This document shows positions 26,976 through 41,100 of a DNA stretch of 64,000 nt, piece by piece; position 1 is the first letter of the stretch; each line of letters begins with the position of its first letter. The notes below the pieces were generated by a model that had not been told where the DNA came from, ran no database searches, and was given only the letters and a program-made list of their open reading frames with translations. This DNA comes from Hippophae tibetana (lineage: Eukaryota; Streptophyta; Magnoliopsida; Rosales; Elaeagnaceae): positions 60,668,938 through 60,732,937 of the forward strand of contig CM072812.1 in the NCBI GenBank assembly GCA_037013495.1, written 5' to 3'. A program made the position numbers and the translations under genes.

Positions 26976-29632
26976 TGATATGCTGCAACAATCTTATTTT
27001 TTTGAAAATAAAAGATAGATTAACACACATAAAAAAAAGAACAAAAAAAAGATACGAAGAATTTAAAGAAAAATAAAATAGGAAATCCAAAAATTAAAAC
27101 AACGACAACAAAATGGATAGAAAACGCAGGCGATGAAGGATTAATTTTCTTTCTTTTTATTCTGAATTTTCATTCCATAACGAAATAAACAATTAAATAA
27201 TTAATGTTTTAAATCTAAAATTAAAAAATGGAAAAATGAAGACATATAACCTTTTTTTTTGCCACCAAGGCTCTCATTCTAAATTATATGTAACCTTTAG
27301 GTGAACAACCTAGTAACTCAACGAAATATTAACGATTGAATTGCAAAGAACGTGGTTAAGATGATTAATAAAGAATCCTATCGAAAAAGAACCGAAAAGA
27401 ACACAATATTTTGAGACCAATATTTATGACATGAGTAAGTTTGTAAACAATGGAGTTTGGGTTCCCAAATGTTGAGAACAGAACTAATGCTTTGTTGCAT
27501 TTTTAGAAATCGAAAAGACCTTCCATATGATTTATTATAATAGCCGTGTCGATGCACGATTTAAAAATTTAACAGTTTACAATTAATAACTTCTTTATTT
27601 TTTAAACTGTGACATGCTGCTACAATCTTATTTTTTTGAAAATAAAAGATAGATTAACACACATAAAAAAAAGAACAAAAAAAAGATACGAAGAATTTAA
27701 AGAAAAATAAAATAGGAAATCCAAAAATTAAAACAACGACAAAAAAATGGATAGAAAAAGCAAGCGATGAAGGATTAAATTTCTTTCTTTTTATTCTGAA
27801 TTTTCAATCAGGAATGAAAAAAACAATTAAATAATTAATGTTTTAAATCTAAAATTCAAAAATGGAAAAATGAAGACATATAACCTTTTTTTTGCCACCA
27901 AGGCTCTCATTCTAAATTATATGTAACCTTTAGGGGAACAACCTAGAAACTCAACGAAATATTAACGATTGAATTGCAAAGAACGTGGTTAAGATGATTA
28001 ATAAAGAATCCTATAGAAAAAGAACCGAAAAGAACACAATATGTTGAGACCAAAATTTATGACATGAGTAAGTTTGTAAACAATGGAGTTTGGGTTCCCA
28101 AATGTTGAGAACAGAACTAATGCTTTGTTGCATTTTTAGAAATCGAAAAGACCTTCCATATGATTTATTATAATAGCCGTGTCGATGCACGATTTAAAAA
28201 TTTAACAGTTTACAATTAATAACTTCTTTATTTTTTAAACTGTGATATGCTGCAACAATCTTATTTTTTTGAAAATAAAAGATAGATTAACACACATAAA
28301 AAAAAGAACAAAAAAAAGATACGAAGAATTTAAAGAAAAATAAAATAGGAAATCCAAAAATTAAAACAACGACAACAAAATGGATAGAAAACGCAGGCGA
28401 TGAAGGATTAATTTTCTTTCTTTTTATTCTGAATTTTCATTCCATAACGAAATAAACAATTAAATAATTAATGTTTTAAATCTAAAATTAAAAAATGGAA
28501 AAATGAAGACATATAACCTTTTTTTTGCCACCAAGGCTCTCATTCTAAATTATATGTAACCTTTAGGTGAACAACCTAGTAACTCAACGAAATATTAACG
28601 ATTGAATTGCGAAGAACGTGGTTAAGATGATTAATAAAGAATCCTATCGAAAAAGAACCGAAAAGAACACAATATTTTGAGACCAATATTTATGACATGA
28701 GTAAGTTTGTAAACAATGGAGTTTGGGTTCCCAAATGTTGAGAACAGAACTAATGCTTTGTTGCATTTTTAGAAATCGAAAAGACCTTCCATATGATTTA
28801 TTATAATAGCCGTGTCGATGCACGATTTAAAAATTTAACAGTTTACAATTAATAACTTCTTTATTTTTTAAACTGTGACATGCTGCTACAATCTTATTTT
28901 TTTTAAAATAAAAGATAGATTAACACACATAAAAAAAAGAACAAAAAAAAGATACGAAGAATTTAAAGAAAAATAAAATAGGAAATCCAAAAATTAAAAC
29001 AACGACAAAAAAATGGATAGAAAAAGCAAGCGATGAAGGATTAAATTTCTTTCTTTTTATTCTGAATTTTCAATCAGGAATGAAAAAAACAATTAAATAA
29101 TTAATGTTTTAAATCTAAAATTCAAAAATGGAAAAATGAAGACATATAACCTTTTTTTTGCCACCAAGGCTCTCATTCTAAATTATATGTAACCTTTAGG
29201 TGAACAACCTAGAAACTCAACGAAATATTAACGATTGAATTGCAAAGAACGTGGTTAAGATGATTAATAAAGAATCCTATAGAAAAAGAACCGAAAAGAA
29301 CACAATATGTTGAGACCAAAATTTCTGACATGAGTAAGTTTGTAAACAATGCAGTTTGGGTTCCCAAATGTTGAGAACAGAACTAATGCTTTGTTGCATT
29401 TTTAGAAATCGAAAAGACCTTCCATATGATTTATTATAATAGCCGTGTCGATGCACGATTTAAAAATTTAACAGTTTACAATTAATAACTTCTTTATTTT
29501 TTAAACTGTGATATGCTGCAAGAATCTTATTTTTTTGAAAATAAAAGATAGATTAACACACATAAAAAAAAGAACAAAAAAAAGATACGAAGAATTTAAA
29601 GAAAAATAAAATAGGAAATCCAAAAATTAAAA
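26700..29632. repeat. Dimer HOR, 1266-bp period, two copies
   Basis: Monomer starts are 26627, 27261, 27894, 28527 and 29160 (all short after the L at 25982). The units at 27261 and 28527 share CTAGTAACTC, CCTATCG, CAATATTTTGAG, the private GCTGCTACAATC, AAAAAGCAAGCG and TCAGGAATG, at offset 1266. The second copy has TTTTTTTTAAAATAAAAG in place of TTTTTTTGAAAATAAAAG near 28897, and ATTGCGAAG at about 28607. The part 27190-29632 recurs at 37349-39789. Confidence 0.86.
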
Positions 29633-31350
29633 CAACGACAACAAAATGGATAGAAAACGCAGGCGATGAAGGATTAATTTTCTTTCTTTTTATTCTGAAT
29701 TTTCATTCCATAACGAAAAAAACAATTAAATATTTATTGTTTTAAATCTAAAATTCAAAAATGGAAAAATGAAGACATATAACCTTTTTTTTGCCACCAA
29801 GGCTCTCATTCTAAATTATATGTAACCTTTAGGTGAACTACCTAGTAACTCAACGAAATATTAACGATTGAATTGCAAAGAACGTGGTTAAGATGATGAA
29901 TAAAGAATCCTATAGAAAAAGAACCGAAAAGATCACAATATGTTGAGACCAAAATTTATGACATGAGTAAGTTTGTAAACAATGGAGTTTGGGTTCCAAA
30001 ATGTTGAGAACAGAACTAATGCTTTGTTGCATTTTTAGAAATCGAAAAGACCTTCCATATGATTTATTATAATAGCTGTGTCGATGCACGATTTAAAAAT
30101 TTTAACAGTTTACAATTAATAACTTCTTTATTTTTTAAACTGTGACATGCTGCAACAATCTTATTTTTTTGAAAATAAAAGATAGATTAACACACATAAA
30201 AAAAAGAACAAAAAAAAAAGATACGAAGAATTTAAAGAAAAATAAAATAGGAAATGAAAAAATTAAAACAACGACAAAAAAATGGATAGAAAAAGCAAGC
30301 GATGAAGGATTAAATTTCTTTCTTTTTATTCTGAATTTTCAATCAGGAATGAAAAAAACAATTAAATAATTAATGTTTTAAATCTAAAATTCAAAAATGG
30401 AAAAATGAAGACATATAACCTTTTTTTTGCCACCAAGGCTCTCATTCTAAATTATATGTAACCTTTAGGTGAACAACCTAGAAACTCAACGAAATATTAA
30501 CGATTGAATTGCAAAGAACGTGGTTAAGATGATTAATAAAGAATCCTATAGAAAAAGAACCGAAAAGAACACAATATGTTGAGACCAATATTTATGACAT
30601 GAGTAAGTTTGTAAACAATGGAGTTTGGGTTCCCAAATGTTGAGAACAGAACTAATGCGTTGTTGCATTTTTAGAAATCGAAAAGACCTTCCATATGATT
30701 TATTATAATAGCCGTGTTGATGCACGATTTAAAAATTTAACAGTTTACAATTAATAACTTCTTTATTTTTTAAACTATGACATGCTGCAAAAATCTTATT
30801 TTTTTGAAAATAAAAGATAGATTAACACACATAAAAAAAGAACAAAAAAAAGATACGAAGAATTTAAAGAAAAATAAAATAGGAAATCCAAAAATTAAAA
30901 CAACGACAACAAAATGGATAGAAAACGCAAGGGATGAAGGATTAAATTTCTTTCTTTTTATTCTGAATTTTCATTCCATAACGAAATAAACAATTAAATA
31001 ATTAATGTTTTAAATCAAAAATTAAAAAATGGAAAAATGAAGACATATAACCTTTTTTTTGCCACCAAGGCTCTCATTCTAAATTATATGTAACCTTTAG
31101 GTGAACAACCTAGTAACTCAACGAAATATTAACGATTGAATTGCAAAGAACGTGGTTAAGATGATTAATAAAGAATCCTATCGAAAAAGAACCGAAAAGA
31201 ACCTAATATGTTGAGACCAAAATTTATGACATGAGTAAGTTTGTAAACAATGGAGTTTGGGTTCCCAAATGTTGAGAACAGAACTAATGCTTTGTTGCAT
31301 TTTTAGAAATCGAAAAGACCTTCCATATGATTTATTATAATAGCCGTGTC
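29632..31350. repeat. Private short monomers between the shared segments
   Basis: Units starting at 29160 (tail part), 29793, 30429 and 31061. They carry many private changes: AAATATTTATTG, GTGAACTACCTAG, GATGATGAATAAAG, GATCACAATATG, GGTTCCAAAATG, AGCTGTGTCG, GGAAATGAAAAAATT, AATGCGTTGTTGC and TTAAACTATGACATGCTGCAAAAATC. The 10.16-kb relation is interrupted here. Slippage in the A8 runs leaves 70-75 codon frames open at 30142-30369 and 30777-30989. Confidence 0.82.
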
Positions 31351-34300
31351 GATGCACGATTTAAAAATTTAACAGTTTACAATTAATAACTTCTTTATTT
31401 TTTAAACTGTGACATGCTGCAACAATCTTATTTTTTTGAAAATAAAAGATAGATTAACACACATAAAAAAAAGAACAAAAAAAAGATACGAAGAATTTAA
31501 AGAAAAATAAAATAGGAAATCCAAAAATTAAAACAACGACAAAAAAATGGATAGAAAACGCAAGCGATGAAGGACTAATTTTGTTTCTTTTTATTCTGAA
31601 TTTTCAATCAAGAATGAAAAAAACAATTAAATAATTATTGTTTTAAATCTAAAATTCAAAAATGGAAAAATGAAGACATATAACCTTTTTTTTGCCACCA
31701 AGGCTCTCATTCTAAATTATATGTAACCTTTAGGTGAACAACCTAGAAACTAAACGAAATATTAACGATTGAATTGCAAAGAACATGGTTAAGATGATTA
31801 ATAAAGAATCCTATAGAAAAAGAACCGAAAAGAACACAATATGTTGAGACCAAAATTTATGACATGAGTAAGTTTGTAAACAATGGAGTTTGGGTTCCCA
31901 AATGTTGAGAACAGAACTAATGCTTTGTTGCATTTTTAGAAATCGAAAAGACCTTCCATATGATTTATTATAATAGCCGTGTCGATGCACGATTTAAAAA
32001 TTTAACAGTTTACAATTAATAACTTCTTTATTTTTTAAACTGTGACATGCTGCAACAATCTTATTTTTTTGAAAATAAAAGATAGATTAACACACATAAA
32101 AAAAAGAACAAAAAAAAGATACGAAGAATTTAAAGAAAACTAAGAAAGGAAATCCACAAATTAAAACAACGACAACAAAATGGATAGAAAACGCAAGGGA
32201 TGAAGGATTAAATTTCTTTCTTTTTATTCTGAATTTTCATTCCATAACGAAAAAAACAATTAAATAATTATTGTTTTAAATCTAAAATTCAAAAATGGAA
32301 AAATGAAGACATATAACCTTTTTTTTGCCACCAAGGCACTCATTCTAAATTATATGTAACCTTTATGTGAACAACCTAGTAACTCAACGAAATATTAACG
32401 ATTCAATTGCAAAGAACGTGGTTAAGATGATTAATAAAGAATCCTATAGAAAAAGAACCGAAAACAACGCAATATGGTGATACCAAAATTTATGACTTCA
32501 GTAAGTTGTGTAAACAATTGAGTTTGGGTTCCCAAATGTTGAGAACAGAACTAATGCATTGTTGCATTTTTAGAAATCGAAACGACCTTCCATATGATTT
32601 ATTATAATAGCCGTGTCGATGCACGATTTAAAAATTTTAACAGTTTAACGTTGCAACCCCAATTAATAACTTCTTTGATTTTTAAACTGTGACATGCTGC
32701 AACAATCTTATTTTTTTGAAAAACAAAGATAGATTAACACGCATAAAAAAGGAACAAAAATAAGATACGAAGAATTTAGTGAAAACTAAAATAGGAAATC
32801 CAAAAATTAAAACAACGACAACAAAATGGATAGAAAACGCAAGGGATGAAGGATTAAATTTCTTTCTTTTTACTCTGAATTTTCATTCCATAACGAAAAA
32901 AACAATTTAATAATTATTGTTTTAAATCTAAAATTCAAAAATGGAAAAATGAAGACATATAACATTTTTTTTGCCACCAAGGCTCTCATTCTAAATTATA
33001 TGTAACCTTTAGGGGAACAACCTAGAAACTCAACGAAATATTAACGATTGAATTGCAAAGAACGTGGTTAAGATGATTAATAAAGAATCCTATAGAAAAA
33101 GAACCGAAAAGAACACAATATGTTGAGACCCAAATTTATGACATGAGTAAGTTTGTAAACAATGGAGTTTGGGTTCCCAAATGTTGAGAACAGAACTAAT
33201 GCTTTGTTGCATTTTTAGAAGACCTTCCATATGATTTATTATAATAGCCGTGTCGATGCACGATTTAAAAATTTAACAGTTTACAATTAATAACTTCTTT
33301 AATTTTTAAACTGTGATATGCTGCAACAATCTTATTTTTTTGAAAATAAAAGATAGATTAACACACATAAAAAAAAGAACAAAAAAAAGATACGAAGAAT
33401 TTAAAGAAAAATAAAATAGGAAATCCAAAAATTAAAACAACGACAACAAAATGGATAGAAAACGCAGGCGATGAAGGATTAATTTTCTTTCTTTTTATTC
33501 TGAATTTTCATTCCATAACGAAATAAACAATTAAATAATTAATGTTTTAAATCTAAAATTAAAAAATGGAAAAATGAAGACATATAACCTTTTTTTTGCC
33601 ACCAAGGCTCTCATTCTAAATTATATGTAACCTTTAGGTGAACAACCTAGTAACTCAACGAAATATTAACGATTGAATTGCAAAGAACTTGGTTAAGATG
33701 ATTAATAAAGAATCCTATCGAAAAAGAACCGAAAAGAACCTAATATGTTGAGACCAAAATTTATGACATGAGTAAGTTTGTAAACAATGGAGTTTGGGTT
33801 CCCAAATGTTGAGAACAGAACTAATGCTTTGTTGCATTTTTAGAAATCGAAAAGACCTTCCATATGATTTATTATAATAGCCGTGTCGATGCACGATTTA
33901 AAAATTTAACAGTTTACAATTAATAACTTCTTTATTTTTTAAACTGTGACATGCTGCAACAATCTTATTTTTTTGAAAATAAAAGATAGATTAACACACA
34001 TAAAAAAAAGAACAAAAAAAAGATACGAAGAATTTAAAGAAAAATAAAATAGGAAATCCAAAAATTAAAACAACGACAAAAAAATGGATAGAAAACGCAA
34101 GCGATGAAGGACTAATTTTGTTTCTTTTTATTCTGAATTTTCAATCAAGAATGAAAAAAACAATTAAATAATTATTGTTTTAAATCTAAAATTCAAAAAT
34201 GGAAAAATGAAGACATATAACCTTTTTTTTGCCACCAAGGCTCTCATTCTAAATTATATGTAACCTTTAGGTGAACAACCTAGAAACTAAACGAAATATT

Positions 34301-34690
34301 AACGATTGAATTGCAAAGAACATGGTTAAGATGATTAATAAAGAATCCTATAGAAAAAGAACCGAAAAGAACACAATATGTTGAGACCAAAATTTATGAC
34401 ATGAGTAAGTTTGTAAACAATGGAGTTTGGGTTCCCAAATGTTGAGAACAGAACTAATGCTTTGTTGCATTTTTCGAAATCGAAAAGACCTTCCATATGA
34501 TTTATTATAATAGCCGTGTCGATGCACGATTTAAAAATTTAACAGTTTACAATTAATAACTTCTTTATTTTTTAAACTGTGACATGCTGCAACAATCTTA
34601 TTTTTTTGAAAATAAAAGATAGATTAACACACATAAAAAAAAGAACAAAAAAAAGATACGAAGAATTTAAAGAAAACTAAGAAAGGAAAT
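31350..34690. repeat. 3.3-kb segment of the 10.16-kb repeat, left copy
   Basis: Monomer starts are 31694, 32327 (D type, 646 bp), 32973 (625 bp) and 33598. The same order occurs at 41505-44850 at offset 10155, changing to 10162 after about 33220. The change reflects an 8-bp loss of ATCGAAAA here (TTTTTAGAAGACC), which makes this the shortest monomer in the window. Shared private states include GACTAATTTTG, ACTAAGAAAGG, ATCCACAAATT, AAGGCACTC, the whole D unit, AACATTTTTTTTGCC and CCTAATATG. Confidence 0.86.
32327..32972. repeat. D-type monomer, copy 1
   Basis: A divergent subfamily marked by AAGGCACTC, TTTATGTGAAC, ATTCAATTGC, AACAACGCAATATGGTGATACC, CTTCAGTAAGTTGTG, AATGCATTGTTGC, CTTTGATTTTT, GAAAAACAAAGATAG, CACGCATAAAAAAGGAAC and TTTAGTGAAAAC. 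It has the L insert combined with AACAG. Its nearest relatives are the monomers at 42482 and 45026. Confidence 0.87.
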
Positions 34691-37356
34691 CCAAAAATTA
34701 AAACAACGACAAAAAAATGGATAGAAAACGCAAGCGATGAAGGATTAATTTTCTTTCTTTTTATTCTGAATTTTCAATCAAGAATGAAAAAAACAATTAA
34801 ATAATTATTGTTTTAAATCTAAAATTCAAAAATGGAAAAATGAAGACATATAACCTTTTTTTTGCCACCAAGGCTCTCATTCTAAATTATATGTAACCTT
34901 TAGGTGAACAACCTAGAAACTCAACGAAATATTAACGATTGAATTGCAAAGAACGTGGTTAAGATGATTAATAAAGAATCCTATAAAAAAGAACCGAAAA
35001 GAACACAATATGTTGAGACCAAAATTTATGACATCAGTAAGTTTGTAAAAAATGGAGTTTGGGTTCCCAAATGTTGAGAACAGAACTAATGCTTTGTTGC
35101 ATTTTTAGAAATCGAAACGACCTTCCTTATGATTTATTATAATAGCCGTGTCGATGCACGATTTAAAAATTTTAATAGTTTAACGTTGCAACCCCAATTA
35201 ATAACTTCTTTATTTTTTAAACTGTGACATGCTGCAACAATCTTATTTTTTTGGAAATAAAAGAGAGATTAACACACATAAAAAAAAGAACAAAAAAAAG
35301 ATACGAAGAATTTAAAGAAAACTAAAAAAGGAAATCCAAAAATTAAAACAACGACAACAAAATGGATAGAAAACGCAAGGGATGAAGGATTAAATTTCTT
35401 TCTTTTTATTCTGAATTTTCATTCCATAACGAAAAAAACAATTAAATAATTATTGTTTTAAATCTAAAATTCAAAAATGGAAAAATGAAGACATACAACC
35501 TTTTTTTTGCCACCAAGGCTCTCATTCTAAATTATATGTAACCTTTAGGGGAACAACCTAGAAACTCAACGAAATATTAACGATTGAATTGCAAAGAACG
35601 TGGTTAAGATGATTAATAAAGAATCCTATAGAAAAAGAACCGAAAAGAAGACAATATGTTGAGACCAAAATTTATGACATGAGTAAGTTTGTAAACAATG
35701 GAGTTTGGGTTCCCAAATGTTGAGAACAGAACTAATGCTTTGTTGCATTTTTAGAAATCGAAAAGACCTTCCATATGATTTATTATAATAGCCGTGTCGA
35801 TGCACGATTTAAAAATTTAACAGTTTACAATTAATAACTTCTTTATTTTTTAAACTGTGACATGCTGCAACAATCTTATTTTTTTGAAAATAAAAGATAG
35901 ATTAACACACATAAAAAAAAGAACAAAAAAAAGATACGAAGAATTTAAAGAAAAATAAAATAGGAAATCCAAAAATTAAAACAACGACAAAAAAATGGAT
36001 AGAAAACGCAAGCGATGAAGGACTAATTTTGTTTCTTTTTATTCTGAATTTTCAATCAAGAATGAAAAAAACAATTAAATAATTATTGTTTTAAATCTAA
36101 AATTCAAAAATGGAAAAATGAAGACATATAACCTTTTTTTTGCCACCAAGGCTCTCATTCTAAATTATATGTAACCTTTAGGTGAACAACCTAGAAACTA
36201 AACGAAATATTAACGATTGAATTGCAAAGAACATGGTTAAGATGATTAATAAAGAATCCTATAGAAAAAGAACCGAAAAGAACACAATATGTTGAGACCA
36301 AAATTTATGACATGAGTAAGTTTGTAAACAATGGAGTTTGGGTTCCCAAATGTTGAGAACAGAACTAATGCTTTGTTGCATTTTTAGAAATCGAAAAGAC
36401 CTTCCATATGATTTATTATAATAGCCGTGTCGATGCACGATTTAAAAATTTAACAGTTTACAATTAATAACTTCTTTATTTTTTAAACTGTGACATGCTG
36501 CAACAATCTTATTTTTTTGAAAATAAAAGATAGATTAACACACATAAAAAAAAGAACAAAAAAAAGATACGAAGAATTTAAAGAAAACTAAGAAAGGAAA
36601 TCCAAAAATTAAAACAACGACAAAAAAATGGATAGAAAACGCAAGCGATGAAGGATTAATTTTCTTTCTTTTTATTCTGAATTTTCAATCAAGAATGAAA
36701 AAAACAATTAAATAATTATTGTTTTAAATCTAAAATTCAAAAATGGAAAAATGAAGACATATAACCTTTTTTTTGCCACCAAGGCTCTCATTCTAAATTA
36801 TATGTAACCTTTAGGTGAACAACCTAGAAACTCAACGAAATATTAACGATTGAATTGCAAAGAACGTGGTTAAGATGATTAATAAAGAATCCTATAAAAA
36901 AGAACCGAAAAGAACACAATATGTTGAGACCAAAATTTATGACATCAGTAAGTTTGTAAAAAATGGAGTTTGGGTTCCCAAATGTTGAGAACAGAACTAA
37001 TGCTTTGTTGCATTTTTAGAAATCGAAACGACCTTCCTTATGATTTATTATAATAGCCGTGTCGATGCACGATTTAAAAATTTTAATAGTTTAACGTTGC
37101 AACCCCAATTAATAACTTCTTTATTTTTTAAACTGTGACATGCTGCAACAATCTTATTTTTTTGGAAATAAAAGAGAGATTAACACACATAAAAAAAAGA
37201 ACAAAAAAAAGATACGAAGAATTTAAAGAAAACTAAAAAAGGAAATCCAAAAATTAAAACAACGACAACAAAATGGATAGAAAACGCAAGGGATGAAGGA
37301 TTAAATTTCTTTCTTTTTATTCTGAATTTTCATTCCATAACGAAAAAAACAATTAA
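33750..37356. repeat. Trimer HOR, 1911-bp period, two partial copies
   Basis: Monomer starts are 33598, 34231, 34864 (L), 35509, 36142 and 36775 (L). Sequence at offset 1911 agrees from about 33750/35661 to 35445/37356, about 1.7 kb. Shared states are GACTAATTTTG, CTAAACG, GAACATGG, ACTAAGAAAGG and the L unit with GAGAGATT. Differences include TTTTTCGAAATCG at about 34473 against TTTTTAGAAATCG. Confidence 0.84.
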
Positions 37357-39789
37357 ATAATTAATGTTTTAAATCTAAAATTAAAAAATGGAAAAATGAA
37401 GACATATAACCTTTTTTTTGCCACCAAGGCTCTCATTCTAAATTATATGTAACCTTTAGGTGAACAACCTAGTAACTCAACGAAATATTAACGATTGAAT
37501 TGCAAAGAACGTGGTTAAGATGATTAATAAAGAATCCTATCGAAAAAGAACCGAAAAGAACACAATATTTTGAGACCAATATTTATGACATGAGTAAGTT
37601 TGTAAACAATGGAGTTTGGGTTCCCAAATGTTGAGAACAGAACTAATGCTTTGTTGCATTTTTAGAAATCGAAAAGACCTTCCATATGATTTATTATAAT
37701 AGCCGTGTCGATGCACGATTTAAAAATTTAACAGTTTACAATTAATAACTTCTTTATTTTTTAAACTGTGACATGCTGCTACAATCTTATTTTTTTGAAA
37801 ATAAAAGATAGATTAACACACATAAAAAAAAGAACAAAAAAAAGATACGAAGAATTTAAAGAAAAATAAAATAGGAAATCCAAAAATTAAAACAACGACA
37901 AAAAAATGGATAGAAAAAGCAAGCGATGAAGGATTAAATTTCTTTCTTTTTATTCTGAATTTTCAATCAGGAATGAAAAAAACAATTAAATAATTAATGT
38001 TTTAAATCTAAAATTCAAAAATGGAAAAATGAAGACATATAACCTTTTTTTTGCCACCAAGGCTCTCATTCTAAATTATATGTAACCTTTAGGGGAACAA
38101 CCTAGAAACTCAACGAAATTTTAACGATTGAATTGCAAAGAACGTGGTTAAGATGATTAATAAAGAATCCTATAGAAAAAGAACCGAAAAGAACACAATA
38201 TGTTGAGACCAAAATTTATGACATGAGTAAGTTTGTAAACAATGGAGTTTGGGTTCCCAAATGTTGAGAACAGAACTAATGCTTTGTTGCATTTTTAGAA
38301 ATCGAAAAGACCTTCCATATGATTTATTATAATAGCCGTGTCGATGCACGATTTAAAAATTTAACAGTTTACAATTAATAACTTCTTTATTTTTTAAACT
38401 GTGATATGCTGCAACAATCTTATTTTTTTGAAAATAAAAGATAGATTAACACACATAAAAAAAAGAACAAAAAAAAGATACGAAGAATTTAAAGAAAAAT
38501 AAAATAGGAAATCCAAAAATTAAAACAACGACAACAAAATGGATAGAAAACGCAGGCGATGAAGGATTAATTTTCTTTCTTTTTATTCTGAATTTTCATT
38601 CCATAACGAAATAAACAATTAAATAATTAATGTTTTAAATCTAAAATTAAAAAATGGAAAAATGAAGACATATAACCTTTTTTTTGCCACCAAGGCTCTC
38701 ATTCTAAATTATATGTAACCTTTAGGTGAACAACCTAGTAACTCAACGAAATATTAACGATTGAATTGCGAAGAACGTGGTTAAGATGATTAATAAAGAA
38801 TCCTATCGAAAAAGAACCGAAAAGAACACAATATTTTGAGACCAATATTTATGACATGAGTAAGTTTGTAAACAATGGAGTTTGGGTTCCCAAATGTTGA
38901 GAACAGAACTAATGCTTTGTTGCATTTTTAGAAATCGAAAAGACCTTCCATATGATTTATTATAATAGCCGTGTCGATGCACGATTTAAAAATTTAACAG
39001 TTTACAATTAATAACTTCTTTATTTTTTAAACTGTGACATGCTGCTACAATCTTATTTTTTTGAAAATAAAAGATAGATACACACATAAAAAAAAGAACA
39101 AAAAAAAGATACGAAGAATTTAAAGAAAAATAAAATAGGAAATCCAAAAATTAAAACAACGACAAAAAAATGGATAGAAAAAGCAAGCGATGAAGGATTA
39201 AATTTCTTTCTTTTTATTCTGAATTTTCAATCAGGAATGAAAAAAACAATTAAATAATTAATGTTTTAAATCTAAAATTCAAAAATGGAAAAATGAAGAC
39301 ATATAACCTTTTTTTTGCCACCAAGGCTCTCATTCTAAATTATATGTAACCTTTAGGTGAACAACCTAGAAACTCAACGAAATATTAACGATTGAATTGC
39401 AAAGAACGTGGTTAAGATGATTAATAAAGAATCCTATAGAAAAAGAACCGAAAAGAACACAATATGTTGAGACCAAAATTTCTGACATGAGTAAGTTTGT
39501 AAACAATGCAGTTTGGGTTCCCAAATGTTGAGAACAGAACTAATGCTTTGTTGCATTTTTAGAAATCGAAAAGACCTTCCATATGATTTATTATAATAGC
39601 CGTGTCGATGTACGATTTAAAAATTTAACAGTTTACAATTAATAACTTCTTTATTTTTTAAACTGTGATATGCTGCAAGAATCTTATTTTTTTGAAAATA
39701 AAAGATAGATTAACACACATAAAAAAAAGAACAAAAAAAAGATACGAAGAATTTAAAGAAAAATAAAATAGGAAATCCAAAAATTAAAA
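37349..39789. repeat. 2.4-kb segment of the 10.16-kb repeat, right copy
   Basis: Monomer starts are 37420, 38053, 38686 and 39317. It matches 27190-29632 at offset 10159, dropping to 10157 after a 2-bp loss near 39080 (AGATAGATACACACAT). It contains its own 1266-bp dimer, with GCTGCTACAATC at about 37777 and 39043 and the shared private ATTGCGAAG at about 38766. The dimer therefore existed before the 10-kb duplication. Confidence 0.86.
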
Positions 39790-41100
39790 CAACGACAAAA
39801 AAATGGATAGAAAACGCAAGCGATGAAGGATTAATTTTCTTTCTTTTTATTCTGAATTTTCAATCAAGAATGAAAAAAACAATTAAATAATTATTGTTTT
39901 AAATCTAAAATTCAAAAATGGAAAAATGAAGACATATAACCTTTTTTTTGCCACCAAGGCTCTCATTCTAAATTATATGTAACCTTTAGGTGAACAACCT
40001 AGAAACTCAACGAAATATTAACTATTGAATTGCAAAGAACGTGGTTAAGATGATTAATAAAGAATCCTATAAAAAAGAACCGAAAAGAACACAATATGTT
40101 GAGACCAAAATTTATGACATCAGTAAGTTTGTAAAAAATGGAGTTTGGGTTCCCAAATGTTGAGAACAGAACTAATGCTTTGTTGCATTTTTAGAAATCG
40201 AAACGACCTTCCTTATGATTTATTATAATAGCCGTGTCGATGCACGATTTAAAAATTTTAATAGTTTAACGTTGCAACCCCAATTAATAACTTCTTTATT
40301 TTTTAAACTGTGACATGCTGCAACAATCTTATTTTTTTGGAAATAAAAGATAGATTAACACACATAAAAAAAAATACGAAGAATTTAAAGAAAACTAAAA
40401 TAGGAAATCCAAAAATTAAAACAACGACAACAAAATGGATAGAAAACGCAAGGGATGAAGGATTAAATTTCTTTCTTTTTACTCTGAATTTTCATTCCAT
40501 AACGAAAAAAACAATTAAATAATTATTGTTTTAAATCTAAAATTCAAAAATGGAAAAATGAAGACATATAACCTTTTTTTTGCCACCAAGGCTCTCATTC
40601 TAAATTATATGTAACCTTTAGGGGAACAACCTAGAAACTCAACGAAATATTAACGATTGAATTGCAAAGAACGTGGTTAAGATGATTAATAAAGAATCCT
40701 ATAGAAAAAGAACCGAAAAGAACACAATATGTTGAGACCCAAATTTATGACATGAGTAAGTTTGTAAACAATGGAGTTTGGGTTCCCAAATGTTGAGAAC
40801 AGAACTAATGCTTTGTTGCATTTTTAGAAATCGAAAAGACCTTCCATATGATTTATTATAATAGCCGTGTCGATGCACGATTTAAAAATTTAACAGTTTA
40901 CAATTAATAACTTCTTTAATTTTTAAACTGTGATATGCTGCAACAATCTTTTTTTTTTGAAAATAAAAGATAGATTAACACACATAAAAAAAAGAACAAA
41001 AAAAAGATACGAAGAATTTAAAGAAAAATAAAATAGGAAATCCAAAAATTAAAACAACGACAACAAAATGGATAGAAAACGCAGGCGATGAAGGATTAAT
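38053..41100. repeat. 3-kb segment shared with 5017-8070 (offset ~33.0 kb)
   Basis: The unit order A, TCAGGAATG-tailed S, B (TTCTGACATG, GCTGCAAGAATC), L (TTAACTATTG) and A (GACCCAAAT) occurs at 38053, 38686, 39317, 39950 and 40582. It also occurs at 5017, 5650, 6281, 6914 and 7559, with offset 33036, then 33023 after a 13-bp loss in the A-rich tract near 40370. The right end is a junction at about 41100-41140. Confidence 0.8.
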
